37,251 nt of DNA from Actinomycetota bacterium (GCA_018268675.1 JAFDWB010000034.1:1-37251), one strand, 5' to 3'. Shown: positions 24,841-32,967, numbered from the stretch's first letter. Made by a program: numbers and translations. Notes: generated by a model from the letters alone, not told the origin.

Positions 24841-25656
24841 CTACGGGGCGGGCTCGGCGCGGAGGATCTCGGCCATCGCCGCCATGCTGACCTCGAGCTG
24901 CGCGGCGGTCGGCTCCTTGGTCGCGAACAGGCGCTGGATCTCGCGGCCGGGGGCGTGGAAGGCCTCGGCGAGGGGGTCGCCGTGGTGCCGGTCGCTCCAG
25001 GCGAAGGCCTCGACCGCGAGCGAGGCGCCCACCAGTCCGACGGCGGCGCGGGCGGCGCTGGTCGGCCGGTCGACGAGGCGCTCGAGCGCGATCGTGCCGG
25101 CGGCGGAGAGCACCATCATCGGGACGATCAGGTTGGAGCCGCAGCGGTCGTGCTCTTTGGGGACCGAGGCGACATCGTCGACCCCCTGCTCGTAGGCGGC
25201 GATCGCCTTGTGCTCGGCGCCGTGGTAGGCGGCCAGGTCGCGGTCGGTGAGGGCGATCAGGGCGGGGACCGCGCCGATCAGCTGGAGCAGCCCCTCGCGT
25301 CCGGCGGTGGCGGGGCCGCGGCGGCGCATCAGGCTGGAGATCGCCAGGGTCGAGGCGGTGGCGAGGAGGACGCGGGGCTCCTCGAAGGGGAGGCGGGCGG
25401 CGCGCATCCGCCGGCGCACCAGCGGCAGGACCAGCATCGACTCGGCGAGTTTGACCGGGCCGCGCAGTCCGGGGAGCTTGGCGACGAGGCCGGGGACGAG
25501 CTCCGGCTTGCGCTCGGAGGCGACTTCGATCGAGCCGTCGGGGCGGCGGACCGCGGCGGCCCAGTGGGTCGGGCCGTGGACCAGCAGGCCGTTGCGCAGC
25601 GCCATCCCGCCGAGCCGCAGCTTCTTCGCCTTCGGTTTCGCCTCGCCCTCCGCCAT
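24841..25656 (-). CDS. DUF1385 (YqhQ-like) membrane protein
   Basis: 271 aa. RLGGMALRNGLLVHGPTHWAAA near 14-35 and the strongly conserved AYHGAEHKAIAAYE with the HGAEHK core identify DUF1385. Hydrophobic stretches near 133-145 and 185-200 suggest membrane helices. The function of the family is not established. The start is ATG 25656, with TATCGT 6 nt upstream. It runs into mce with 10 nt between stop and start. Confidence 0.85.
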   Translation of the reverse strand: MAEGEAKPKAKKLRLGGMALRNGLLVHGPTHWAAAVRRPDGSIEVASERKPELVPGLVAKLPGLRGPVKLAESMLVLPLVRRRMRAARLPFEEPRVLLATASTLAISSLMRRRGPATAGREGLLQLIGAVPALIALTDRDLAAYHGAEHKAIAAYEQGVDDVASVPKEHDRCGSNLIVPMMVLSAAGTIALERLVDRPTSAARAAVGLVGASLAVEAFAWSDRHHGDPLAEAFHAPGREIQRLFATKEPTAAQLEVSMAAMAEILRAEPAP

Positions 25657-25810
25657 GCGCAGACGATACGAGATGGCGAGGGTCGGCAGGAGGCGAAACA
25701 GAGAGGGCGCCGAGTCAAGTCTCGACGCCCTCTCCCCCCTGTTCATCCCGGCCGGAAGCCCCCAGTCCGAGCCTCCGGCCGGTGTCACGGCTCTCCCTGG
25801 CTTAGCTTGG
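25657..25810. other. Gap upstream of the DUF1385 gene with two hairpins
   Basis: GAGAGGGCG (25701-25709) pairs with 25726-25734, with an inner CGAG/CTCG around TCAAGT. CCGGCCGGA (25748-25756) pairs with 25774-25782. They lie between the rarA terminator and the DUF1385 promoter (ACGATA at 25663-25668). No gene is seen. Confidence 0.5.
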
Positions 25811-25853
25811 AAAACCGCAATATGAGAAACCCCGCACGCGGGGGAAGTTGCGG
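25811..25853 (-). terminator. Intrinsic-type terminator of rarA
   Basis: Directly after the rarA stop. CCCCG-CACG-CGGGG (25830-25843) sits inside the outer pair CCGCAA (25815-25820)/TTGCGG (25848-25853). On the minus strand the inner hairpin is followed by TTTCTCATA and then TTTT, the best U-rich tail in the window. Confidence 0.65.
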
Positions 25854-25858
25854 TGCGC

Positions 25859-27193
25859 TCAGAGCTTGCCGAGGCGGCGGCGAAGCTCCACCAGGCGCTC
25901 GCCGAGGGCCTTCTCGCGGCCGCGGTCGGTCGGCTCGTAGAAGCGGCGGTCGGCGAGGCCGTCGGGGAGCAGCTGCTGGGCGGCGACGCCGCCGGGCTGG
26001 TCGTGCGCGTAGAGGTACCCCTCGCCGCGGCCGAGCGCCTGGGCACCGGGGTAGTGGGCGTCGCGCAGGTAGTCGGGCGGCGTCCGCGCACCGTTCTGGC
26101 GGACCTCTGCGCGGGCGGCGCCGATCGCCGTCGTCGCCGCGTTCGACTTCGGCGCCAGGGAGAGGTAGATCGCCGCCTGGCTCAGGTTCAGCGCCGCCTC
26201 GGGGAGGCCGACGCGGTCGACCGCGCGGGCCGCGGCATCGGCGACGAGCAGCGCCATCGGGTCGGCGTTGCCGATGTCCTCCGAGGCGAGGATGACCATC
26301 CGGCGGGCGATGAAGCGGGGGTCCTCGCCGCCCTCCAGCATCACCGCGAGGTAGTAGAGCGAGGCGTCGACGTCGGAGCCGCGGGTGGACTTGATCCAGG
26401 CCGAGATGAAGTCGTAGTGGCGGTCGCCCTGGCGGTCGTAGTCGATCGCCCGGCGCTGCAGGGCGTCCTCGATCGCGGCCACGTCGACTTCGGCGCCGCG
26501 GGCCCGCTCGACCGCGCGCTCGAGGGCCGAGAGGGCGACCCGGGCGTCGCCGCCGCTGCGCGCCGCGAGCATCGTCAGCGCATCCTCGGCGATCGGCGGC
26601 GGGTCGGCGATGCCGCGCTCGGGGTCGGCGAGGGCGCGGCGCAGCAGCTCCTCGACCTGGGCCGGGGACAGCGGCGCCAGCTCGTAGACCTGGCTGCGCG
26701 AGATCAGGGCGCCGTTCACCTCGAAGTAGGGGTTCTCGGTAGTCGCCCCGATCAGGGTCAGCAGCCCTTCCTCGACCGCCGGCAGCAGCGCGTCCTGCTG
26801 GGCCTTGTTGAAGCGGTGGATCTCGTCGAGGAAGAGGATCGTCGGCCGCCCCGAGGAGCGCCGCCGCTCCCGCGCCCGCTCGATCACGCTCCTGATCTCG
26901 GCTTTGCCCGCGTTGACCGCGGACTCCTCCTCGAACGCCCCGTCCGCCATCCGCGCCGCGATCCGCGCCAGCGTCGTCTTCCCCGCCCCCGGCGGCCCGT
27001 AGAGGATCGCGCTGTGCGGCCGCCCCGATTCGATCGCCGCCCGCAACGCCGACCCCTCCCCCACGATGTGCTCCTGCCCGACCATCTCGTCGAGCGTCCG
27101 CGGCCGCATCCGCACCGCCAGCGGCGCGTCGGGCGGGATCTGCTCGGGCGCTTCGCCGGGCGCGTCGCCGGTGTCGAAGAGCTGATCGCTCAT
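25859..27193 (-). CDS. rarA: RarA/MgsA-type AAA+ ATPase
   Basis: 444 aa replication-associated recombination protein acting at stalled forks. Contains [18 protein letters not shown] (28-45), Walker [10 protein letters not shown] (66-74), Walker [11 protein letters not shown] (119-128), the sensor region [12 protein letters not shown] and the C-terminal MgsA tetramerisation part with [11 protein letters not shown] and [11 protein letters not shown]. Full family length. The start ATG 27193 has CATACT 6 nt upstream, so it is probably leaderless, and it is divergent from the aldehyde dehydrogenase 47 nt away. Confidence 0.94.
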   Translation of the reverse strand: MSDQLFDTGDAPGEAPEQIPPDAPLAVRMRPRTLDEMVGQEHIVGEGSALRAAIESGRPHSAILYGPPGAGKTTLARIAARMADGAFEEESAVNAGKAEIRSVIERARERRRSSGRPTILFLDEIHRFNKAQQDALLPAVEEGLLTLIGATTENPYFEVNGALISRSQVYELAPLSPAQVEELLRRALADPERGIADPPPIAEDALTMLAARSGGDARVALSALERAVERARGAEVDVAAIEDALQRRAIDYDRQGDRHYDFISAWIKSTRGSDVDASLYYLAVMLEGGEDPRFIARRMVILASEDIGNADPMALLVADAAARAVDRVGLPEAALNLSQAAIYLSLAPKSNAATTAIGAARAEVRQNGARTPPDYLRDAHYPGAQALGRGEGYLYAHDQPGGVAAQQLLPDGLADRRFYEPTDRGREKALGERLVELRRRLGKL

Positions 27194-27240
27194 CGCCCCA
27201 GTATGAGGGGCCGCTCCCCCGCCCGAGGTACGCTCACGCG
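27194..27240. promoter_or_regulatory. Divergent leaderless promoters of rarA and aldehyde dehydrogenase
   Basis: In 47 nt, AGTATG (27200-27205; CATACT on the minus strand) ends 6 nt before the rarA ATG, and TACGCT (27229-27234) ends 6 nt before the dehydrogenase ATG. Neither side has a ribosome binding site. Confidence 0.45.
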
Positions 27241-28833
27241 ATGGAGAGCGCCGCGCAGGCCGGGCCGTCCCTGAACACGCTCAAGTCGAGGAGCCCGACC
27301 ACGGGAGAGGTGATCGGGAGCGTGGCGACGATCGCGCCCGACGAGGTCCAGGGGGTGGTCGAGGAGGTGGCGCGGATCCAGCCCGCCTGGGCGCAGCTGA
27401 CGGCGAAGGACCGGGCGCGCTACATGCTGCGGGCGGCCGACGCGCTGCTCGACGAGATCGACGAGATCGCCGAGCTCTTGGTGCGCGAGCAGGGCAAGCC
27501 GCGGGTCGAGGCCTACACGATGGAGCTGCTGCCGACGGTCGACGCGCTGCACTGGGTGGCGAAGGCGGGGCCGAAGATCCTCGCCGACGAGCGGGTGCGG
27601 ATGACGCAGGCGTTCACGCTCTCCAAGAGCGGGCACTTCTCGTATGAGCCGATCGGCGTGGTCGGGGTGATCGCACCCTGGAACTACCCCTGGTCGATCC
27701 CCTTCGGCGAGGTCGCGATCGCGCTGATGGCGGGCAACGGGGTGGTCTTGAAGCCGGCGTCGCTGACGCCGCTGCTGGGGGAGCGGATCCGCGCGGTGTT
27801 CGAGCGCGGCGGCGTGCCGGAGGGGCTCCTGCGGGTGGTCCACGGCGGCGGCGCGGTGGGCGAGGCGCTCGCCCACTCCACGGTCGGCAAGGTCTTCTTC
27901 ACCGGCTCGGTCGAGGTCGGGCGGCAGGTCGGCGAGGTCTGCGCGCGGCAGCTGAAGGGCAGCGTGCTGGAGCTCGGCGGCAAGGACCCGATGATCGTCT
28001 GCGCCGATGCCGATCTCGGCAACGCGGTGAGCGGCGCGGTCTGGGGCGGCTTCGCCAACGCCGGGCAGACCTGCTCGGGGATCGAGCGCGTCTACGTGCT
28101 GCGCGAGGTCGCCGACCGCTTCCTCGCCGGCGTCGTCCACGAGGCGGAGCGGCTGCGGCTCGGCGACCCGCTCGAGTGGGAGACCGAGATCGGCCCGATG
28201 ACCGCCGACTCCCAGTACGAGACCGTGGTCGAGCTGATCGACGACGCGGTCGCGGCGGGGGCGACGCAGCTCTGCGGCGGGCCGACCGAGGTCCCCGGCC
28301 TGCCCGGGAAGTTCCTCGCCCCGACCGTCCTCACCGGCGTCACCCACGAGATGCGGATCATGCGCGAGGAGATCTTCGGGCCGGTGCTGCCGGTCGTCGT
28401 GGTCGCCTCCGAGCAGGAGGCGATCGACCTCGCCAACGACTCGGAGTTCGGCCTCGGCGCCTCGGTCTGGACCCGCGACCGGGCGCGCGGCGAACGCATC
28501 GCCCGCACCCTCGAATCGGGCATGGTCTGGATCAACGACCACTCCTTCAGCCACGGCGCCTGCCAGTGCTCCTGGGGCGGCGTCAAGCACTCCGGCCTCG
28601 GCCGCTCCCACTCCAAATTCGGCTTCTACGAGTGCGTCAACATCAAGATGAACACCTGGGAGCCGGGCCACGCCCGCGACTTCTGGTGGCACCCCTACGA
28701 CCGCACCCTGGGCGAGGCCGTCCGCAACTCCGCCCGCCTCCTCTACGGCCGCGGCGAGGTCCGCGCCCAGGCGCTCCGCGACGGCGCCCGACCGCTGCTA
28801 CGGATCGGGCGGCGGACCGTGCGGCGGGGGTGA
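27241..28833 (+). CDS. NAD(P)-dependent aldehyde dehydrogenase
   Basis: 530 aa. The ALDH core is complete: GVVGVIAPWNYPWSIPFGE, FFTGSVEVGRQVGE, the general base E244 in LELGGKDP, nucleophile C278 in GQTCSG and EEIFGPVLPVVV. Overall it resembles the succinate-semialdehyde/betaine-aldehyde group. About 50 residues past the usual end (MNTWEPGHARDFWWHPYDRT, then an Arg-rich tail) form an unusual C-terminal extension. It could oxidise aminoaldehydes from the polyamine enzymes at 7-14.5 kb, but it is 13 kb away and not co-transcribed. Its own leaderless promoter is likely. Confidence 0.88.
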   Translation: MESAAQAGPSLNTLKSRSPTTGEVIGSVATIAPDEVQGVVEEVARIQPAWAQLTAKDRARYMLRAADALLDEIDEIAELLVREQGKPRVEAYTMELLPTVDALHWVAKAGPKILADERVRMTQAFTLSKSGHFSYEPIGVVGVIAPWNYPWSIPFGEVAIALMAGNGVVLKPASLTPLLGERIRAVFERGGVPEGLLRVVHGGGAVGEALAHSTVGKVFFTGSVEVGRQVGEVCARQLKGSVLELGGKDPMIVCADADLGNAVSGAVWGGFANAGQTCSGIERVYVLREVADRFLAGVVHEAERLRLGDPLEWETEIGPMTADSQYETVVELIDDAVAAGATQLCGGPTEVPGLPGKFLAPTVLTGVTHEMRIMREEIFGPVLPVVVVASEQEAIDLANDSEFGLGASVWTRDRARGERIARTLESGMVWINDHSFSHGACQCSWGGVKHSGLGRSHSKFGFYECVNIKMNTWEPGHARDFWWHPYDRTLGEAVRNSARLLYGRGEVRAQALRDGARPLLRIGRRTVRRG

Positions 28834-28857
28834 ACGCGCCCGTCCGAGATGCGTCCC

Positions 28858-28905
28858 GGGCGCCTCATGGCGGTCCTGGCAGGCTGTGACCGCCATGAGG
28901 CGCCC
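28858..28905. repeat. 18-bp perfect hairpin, absent from the matching site in copy 3
   Basis: GGGCGCCTCATGGCGGTC (28858-28875) pairs with 28888-28905 with a 12-nt loop. An outer CGTCC/GGACG pair continues past one mismatch. The flanks GTCCGAGATGCGTCC and GTGAGGGG match 21201-21228, where this hairpin is missing. Confidence 0.75.
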
Positions 28906-28908
28906 AGG

Positions 28909-29236
28909 ACGTGAGGGGTCCGTGGGGGAGCGGGCACAGGGACGTCACGAAGTCGGACTTCCGTGACGGTCTCGGGGCGGAAAGGAGGCCACGGACGGCG
29001 GCGAAGGGGCGCCTGTGGAGCCTTACTCGCGTATAGAGCGAGTTTCTCTCCACAGCAAAGCCCTGACCAATGGGAAGGCATGAGGAAGACGGGAGGAAGG
29101 GTGGAGTTCCCGACGTCTCCGTGACGAGGTCGGACTTCGGTGACGGTCCCTCCACCCCTTTCATACCCGGCCCTCTCGCCACGGCCACAGCCAGCCCGGG
29201 CCGTGGCGAGGAGGGCCCGTCCCTTTCTCGGGCGCC
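28909..29236 (+). repeat. Framed intergenic hairpin element, copy 4 (328 nt)
   Basis: From ACGTGAGGGG to CTCGGGCGCC, between the aldehyde dehydrogenase and ccmA. Contains the motif around GAAGTCGGACTTC (28941-28971), a two-part hairpin (29013-29020 with 29048-29055, inner 29025-29030 with 29038-29043), GAGGAAGACGGGAGGAA (29082-29098), a second motif copy with GAGGTCGGACTTC (29121-29148) and a terminal stem 29169-29186 with 29199-29217 (one bulged base). The order of shared blocks is the same as in copy 3. No gene is seen. Confidence 0.75.
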
Positions 29237-29288
29237 AGCCGGCACGGGCCGCATCCCTTTCCTGTCCGCCAATCGACAGAATCACCGC

Positions 29289-29960
29289 GTGGCGGACGAA
29301 CGGCAGACAGAGGCCGAGCCGGCGATCGAGCTGGTCGGGCTGCGGCGCGTCTACGGGGAACGGGCGGCGCTCGAGGGGGTCAGCCTGGAGACCCCGGTGG
29401 GGAGCTCGCTGGTGGTGCTCGGTCCCAACGGGGCCGGGAAGACGACGCTGCTGCGGATCCTCGCGACGTTGCTGCGGCCGACCGAGGGCGAAGTCCGGGT
29501 GCTCGGGTGCAAGCTCCCCGACGAGGCGTGGAAGCTGCGCGGGAAGATCGGGTACCTCGGGCACGAACCGCTGCTCTACCGCGACCTCAGCGGCCGCGAG
29601 AACCTGCGCTTCCACGCCAGGCTGCACGGGATCACGGGCGCCGCCGCCGAGGCGCGGATCGAGGAGCTGCTCGAGGCGGTGAAGCTCGCCCACCGCGGCG
29701 ACGAGCGCACCTATGAGTTCTCCGCCGGGATGCGCCAGCGGCTGGCGATCTGCCGCTGCGTGCTGCACGAACCGGAGCTGTTGCTGCTCGACGAGCCCGA
29801 CTCGAACCTCGACATCGAGGGCCGCGAGATCGCCCGCACGCTGCTCGGACCCGGGCTCGGCCACACCCGCGTCGTCGTCACCCACGATCCCGAGCGTCAC
29901 CTCCCCGACGCCGACCAGGTGCTGCGCCTCGAGGTCGACGAGCCGGCGGCGGTCTCGTGA
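29289..29960 (+). CDS. ccmA: Haem-exporter-type ABC ATPase CcmA
   Basis: 223 aa ABC ATPase: Walker A GPNGAGKTT, Q-loop in IGYLGHEPLLYRDL, the degenerate signature FSAGMRQRLAICRC, Walker B LLLLDEPDSNLD and VVVTHD. The short length and position before ccmB and ccmC identify it as CcmA of cytochrome c maturation system I. In that system CcmAB drive release of holo-CcmE from CcmCD. The start is GTG 29289, with CAGAAT 6 nt upstream. An in-frame ATG far upstream would run through the repeat element and is unlikely. Confidence 0.88.
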   Translation: MADERQTEAEPAIELVGLRRVYGERAALEGVSLETPVGSSLVVLGPNGAGKTTLLRILATLLRPTEGEVRVLGCKLPDEAWKLRGKIGYLGHEPLLYRDLSGRENLRFHARLHGITGAAAEARIEELLEAVKLAHRGDERTYEFSAGMRQRLAICRCVLHEPELLLLDEPDSNLDIEGREIARTLLGPGLGHTRVVVTHDPERHLPDADQVLRLEVDEPAAVS

Positions 29961-30637
29961 CCCCCTCGCGCACCGCCTTCGCGGCGATCCTCGGCAAGGA
30001 CCTCCGGGCCGAGCTCCGCACGCTGCAGTCGCTCCCCGCGATGGCGCTCTTCGCGGTCACCTCGTTCGTCATCTTCCGCTTCGGCCTCAACCGCACGAGC
30101 CTCTCCGGCGGCCTCGCCGCGGGCGTCCTCTGGGCCACCCTCCTCTTCGCCGCGGTGCTCGGCATCAACCGCCTCTTCGTCGCCGAGCGCGAGGAGGGCG
30201 GCTTCGACGCGATCCGCCTCGCCCCGATCGACCGCAGCGTCCTCTTCACCGCCAAGGTCGCGGCGCTGATCGTCTACCTGCTGGTGCTGGAGCTGATCGC
30301 GGTGCCGATCTTCGCCGTCTTCTTCCTCAACAGCGCCCGGGCGCTGCCGCCGCTGGCGATGGTCCTCGTCCTCGCCGACATCGGCCTCGCCGCGACGGGC
30401 ACGCTGATCTCCTCGATGGCGGTCAACTCGCGCGCCCGCGACCTGCTCGTGCCGCTCGTCCTCCTGCCCCTCGTGGTGCCGCTGATGATCGCCGCCACGG
30501 CCGCCAGCGAACCCCTGCTGCTCCTGGGCGGCGTTTCCTACCACCGCTTCGGGACCTGGTTGATGGTCCTGGGTCTATACGATCTGATCTTCGCCCTGCT
30601 GGGCTACGCGGTATTCGACTTCCTGCTCGAGGACTGA
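29957..30637 (+). CDS. ccmB: Haem-exporter-type membrane protein CcmB
   Basis: 226 aa with about six membrane helices, a few of them: MALFAVTSFVIFRFGL, LWATLLFAAVLGI, AALIVYLLVLELIAVPIFAV, and VPLVLLPLVVPLMIAA. GKDLRAELRT at the N-terminus and VAEREEGGFDAIRLAPIDRS are characteristic of CcmB. GTG 29957 overlaps the ccmA stop (GTGA), so expression is coupled. It partners with CcmA in the ABC complex at the inner membrane. Confidence 0.9.
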   Translation: MTPSRTAFAAILGKDLRAELRTLQSLPAMALFAVTSFVIFRFGLNRTSLSGGLAAGVLWATLLFAAVLGINRLFVAEREEGGFDAIRLAPIDRSVLFTAKVAALIVYLLVLELIAVPIFAVFFLNSARALPPLAMVLVLADIGLAATGTLISSMAVNSRARDLLVPLVLLPLVVPLMIAATAASEPLLLLGGVSYHRFGTWLMVLGLYDLIFALLGYAVFDFLLED

Positions 30638-30667
30638 GCCCGCGTCCGGCGGTCCGGCGAACACCGC

Positions 30668-31390
30668 ATGTACGGCAAAGGACTCAGACCCCTCTCGATC
30701 GCGACCGTCGTGAGCTTCGCGATCAGCCTCTCCCTGGTCTTCTTCTACGCGCCGATCGAAGCCGACCAGGGCTTCCTGCAGAAGATCTTCTACCTGCACG
30801 TGCCGCTGGCGATCGTCTCGCTCTGCGGCTTCGTCGTCGCCGGCATCTTCGCCGTCCTCCACCTGCGCCGCGACGACCCGCGCTGGGACGCCTACTCCTA
30901 CGTCGCGATCCACATCTCGGTGATCTTCGCGGTCGGCGGCCTGATCACCGGCTCGATCTGGGCGAAGGGCTCCTGGGGCCACTGGTGGGTCTGGAACGAA
31001 CCGACGCTGGTCAGCTTCCTGATCGTCTTCCTCCTCTACGCGACCTACTACCCGTTCCGCTACGCGATCGAGGACCGCCAGCGGCAGGCGCGCTACGCCT
31101 CGGTCTTCGCGATCACCGCGGGCGCCTTCGTGCCGCTCAACTTCCTCGCCGTGCGGATGTCGGCCTCGCTCGTCCACCCGCGCGTCTTCGCCACCGCCGA
31201 AGGCGGCCTCCCCGGCTCGATGAAGCTCACCTTCCTCGCCTCGATCATCTCGATGGCGCTGCTGTGGACGACGCTGGTCAAATTCGAGCTCTCGGCGAAG
31301 AGCGCGCAGGGCCAGCTGAAGCGCCTGCGGCGCGCCCTCGACGCCCCCAGCGGCCCGCCCAGCTCCCGCATCGCCCCGGAGGTCCACTGA
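30668..31390 (+). CDS. ccmC: Haem-handling cytochrome c maturation protein CcmC
   Basis: 240 aa with about six helices. The tryptophan-rich haem-binding loop is WAKGSWGHWWVWNEPTL (98-114), and His44 in FYLHVPLA plus a later His in LVHPRV are the likely axial ligands. The loop reads WVWNE where the usual form is WxWD, a variation worth noting. CcmC loads haem onto CcmE, but no ccmE is in the window. It follows ccmB by 30 nt and its stop overlaps the next ATG. Confidence 0.9.
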   Translation: MYGKGLRPLSIATVVSFAISLSLVFFYAPIEADQGFLQKIFYLHVPLAIVSLCGFVVAGIFAVLHLRRDDPRWDAYSYVAIHISVIFAVGGLITGSIWAKGSWGHWWVWNEPTLVSFLIVFLLYATYYPFRYAIEDRQRQARYASVFAITAGAFVPLNFLAVRMSASLVHPRVFATAEGGLPGSMKLTFLASIISMALLWTTLVKFELSAKSAQGQLKRLRRALDAPSGPPSSRIAPEVH

Positions 31391-31629
31391 TGCTCGACCA
31401 GGTCCTCGGCCTCGTCTTCGCCACCCCGGCGATCCCCAACGACGTCGGCGGCAAGTACGTCGCCGGCGCCTACATCGTCTTCGTCCTCCTGCTGCTGATC
31501 TACGTCGCGATCATGGGGATGAAACTGGCACGGATCGAGCGCGAACTGCGCGAGGTCGCGGAGATCGCCGAGACGCGGAAGAACGGCGCGGACAGCGGCG
31601 AGACGGCGCCCGCGGAGGTCAAGTCTTGA
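31390..31629 (+). CDS. Small CcmD-like membrane protein
   Basis: 79 aa. One membrane helix (YVAGAYIVFVLLLLIYVAIM, about 22-41), then a charged helix (KLARIERELREVAEIAE), the layout of CcmD, which binds CcmC. The N-terminus is longer than usual for CcmD. The start ATG overlaps the ccmC stop (TGATG), and the stop overlaps the TTG of hemA. Position and topology carry the call. Sequence similarity alone would be weak. Confidence 0.7.
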   Translation: MLDQVLGLVFATPAIPNDVGGKYVAGAYIVFVLLLLIYVAIMGMKLARIERELREVAEIAETRKNGADSGETAPAEVKS

Positions 31630-32960
31630 GCGAGATCCTCGCCCTCGGCGTCTCCCACAAGACGGCGCCGCTCGACCTGCGCGAGCGCCTCTCGCTGACC
31701 GAGGGGCGGTCGGTCGCGGCGCTCCGCGAGCTGACCGAGGCGGGGACGATCGAGGAGGCGGCGGCGATCTCGACCTGCAACCGGACCGAGCTCTACCTGG
31801 TGGTCTCCGACCCGGTCGAGGCGGAGTCCGAGGCGCTCGGCGTGCTCACCCGCAAGGCCGGGATCCGGCCGACCGAGCTGCTCGGCCACCTCTACTCGCT
31901 GCGCGGCATCGACGCCTCGCGGCACCTGCTGCGGGTCACCGCCGGGCTCGACTCGATGATCGTCGGCGAGGCGGAGATCCAGGGCCAGGTCAAACGCGCC
32001 TACGAGCTGGCGCTGGTCGAGGGCGCCACCGGGCCGATCCTCAACCGCCTCTTCCGCGGCGCCCTGGCGGCGGGCGGGCGGGCGCGCGCCGAGACCGCGA
32101 TCGGCGAGCGCGGCGTCTCGATCCCCTCGGTGGCGGTCGAGGTCGCCCAGCGCGCCCTCGGCGACCTCGCCGAGCGCAAGGTGCTGATGATCGGCGCCGG
32201 CGCGACCGCCGAACTCGTCGCCCGGGCGCTGGTCGCGCGCGGCGTCCAGACCGTCTTCGTCGCCAACCGCCACCACGACCGCGCGCTCGGGCTGGCGCAG
32301 CGCTTCGACGGCGAGGCGATCCGCTTCGAGAACCTGCCCGAGCAGCTGACCCAGGTCGACCTCGCCGTCTCCACCACCAACTCGCCGCACCACATCATCG
32401 AGCGCGACGGCCTGGAGCAGGTGATGGCGGAGCGCGAAGCACGGCCGCTGTTGCTGATCGACATCGCGGTGCCGCGCGACATCGAGCCGGAGTGCCGCGA
32501 GATCTCCGGGGTGAGCGTCTACGACATCGACGACGTGCAGCAGATCGTCGAACGGAACGCCGGCGTGCGCGAAGCGGAGGCGACGCGGGCGGAGCGGATC
32601 ATCGAGGCCGAGCTCGACCGCTACCAGCGCTGGCTCGCCTCGCTGGAGGTCGTGCCGACGATCGCGGCGCTGCGGGAGCGCGGCGACGAGGTGGTGCGGC
32701 GGGTCCTGGCCGAGAACGAGAACCGCTGGGAGGGCCTCGGCGCGGCCGACCGCGAGCGGGTGGAGCTGATGGCGAAGGCGATCGCCTCGCGGATCCTGCA
32801 CGAGCCGACCCGGCGGATCCGTCGCGCCGCGGGCTCCGACGACGCCTACCAGTACGTGAGCGCGCTGCGGGAACTGTTCGGCCTCGACGTCGACACCGAG
32901 GTGGAGGCCGAGGAAGGCGCGGCGGGCAAGGTCACCGAGCTGCGGCCCCGCTCCGACTAG
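31626..32960 (+). CDS. hemA: Glutamyl-tRNA reductase
   Basis: 444 aa. First committed step of C5 haem synthesis, making glutamate semialdehyde from Glu-tRNA. Marks: LALGVSHKTAPLDLRERL (5-22), the nucleophile cysteine in STCNRTELYLV (about 49-59), GLDSMIVGEAEIQGQVK, the NADPH motif MIGAGATAELVARAL and a C-terminal dimerisation region. The start is TTG 31626, overlapping the ccmD-like stop (TTGA). This is unusual but fits the family N-terminus. It is the first of three tetrapyrrole genes in a row, following the ccm genes in one run. HemB, HemL and later enzymes are not in the window. Confidence 0.95.
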   Translation: MSEILALGVSHKTAPLDLRERLSLTEGRSVAALRELTEAGTIEEAAAISTCNRTELYLVVSDPVEAESEALGVLTRKAGIRPTELLGHLYSLRGIDASRHLLRVTAGLDSMIVGEAEIQGQVKRAYELALVEGATGPILNRLFRGALAAGGRARAETAIGERGVSIPSVAVEVAQRALGDLAERKVLMIGAGATAELVARALVARGVQTVFVANRHHDRALGLAQRFDGEAIRFENLPEQLTQVDLAVSTTNSPHHIIERDGLEQVMAEREARPLLLIDIAVPRDIEPECREISGVSVYDIDDVQQIVERNAGVREAEATRAERIIEAELDRYQRWLASLEVVPTIAALRERGDEVVRRVLAENENRWEGLGAADRERVELMAKAIASRILHEPTRRIRRAAGSDDAYQYVSALRELFGLDVDTEVEAEEGAAGKVTELRPRSD

Positions 32961-32967
32961 GCGCAGC

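Noticed and set aside
25657-25858. Riboswitch upstream of the DUF1385 gene
   Set aside because: The hairpins lie before the probable leaderless start of that gene, so they would not be in its mRNA. A rarA terminator explains the best one.
21219-29236. CRISPR array
   Set aside because: The repeats are few, far apart and palindromic with variable interiors. There is no regular spacer pattern and no cas gene.
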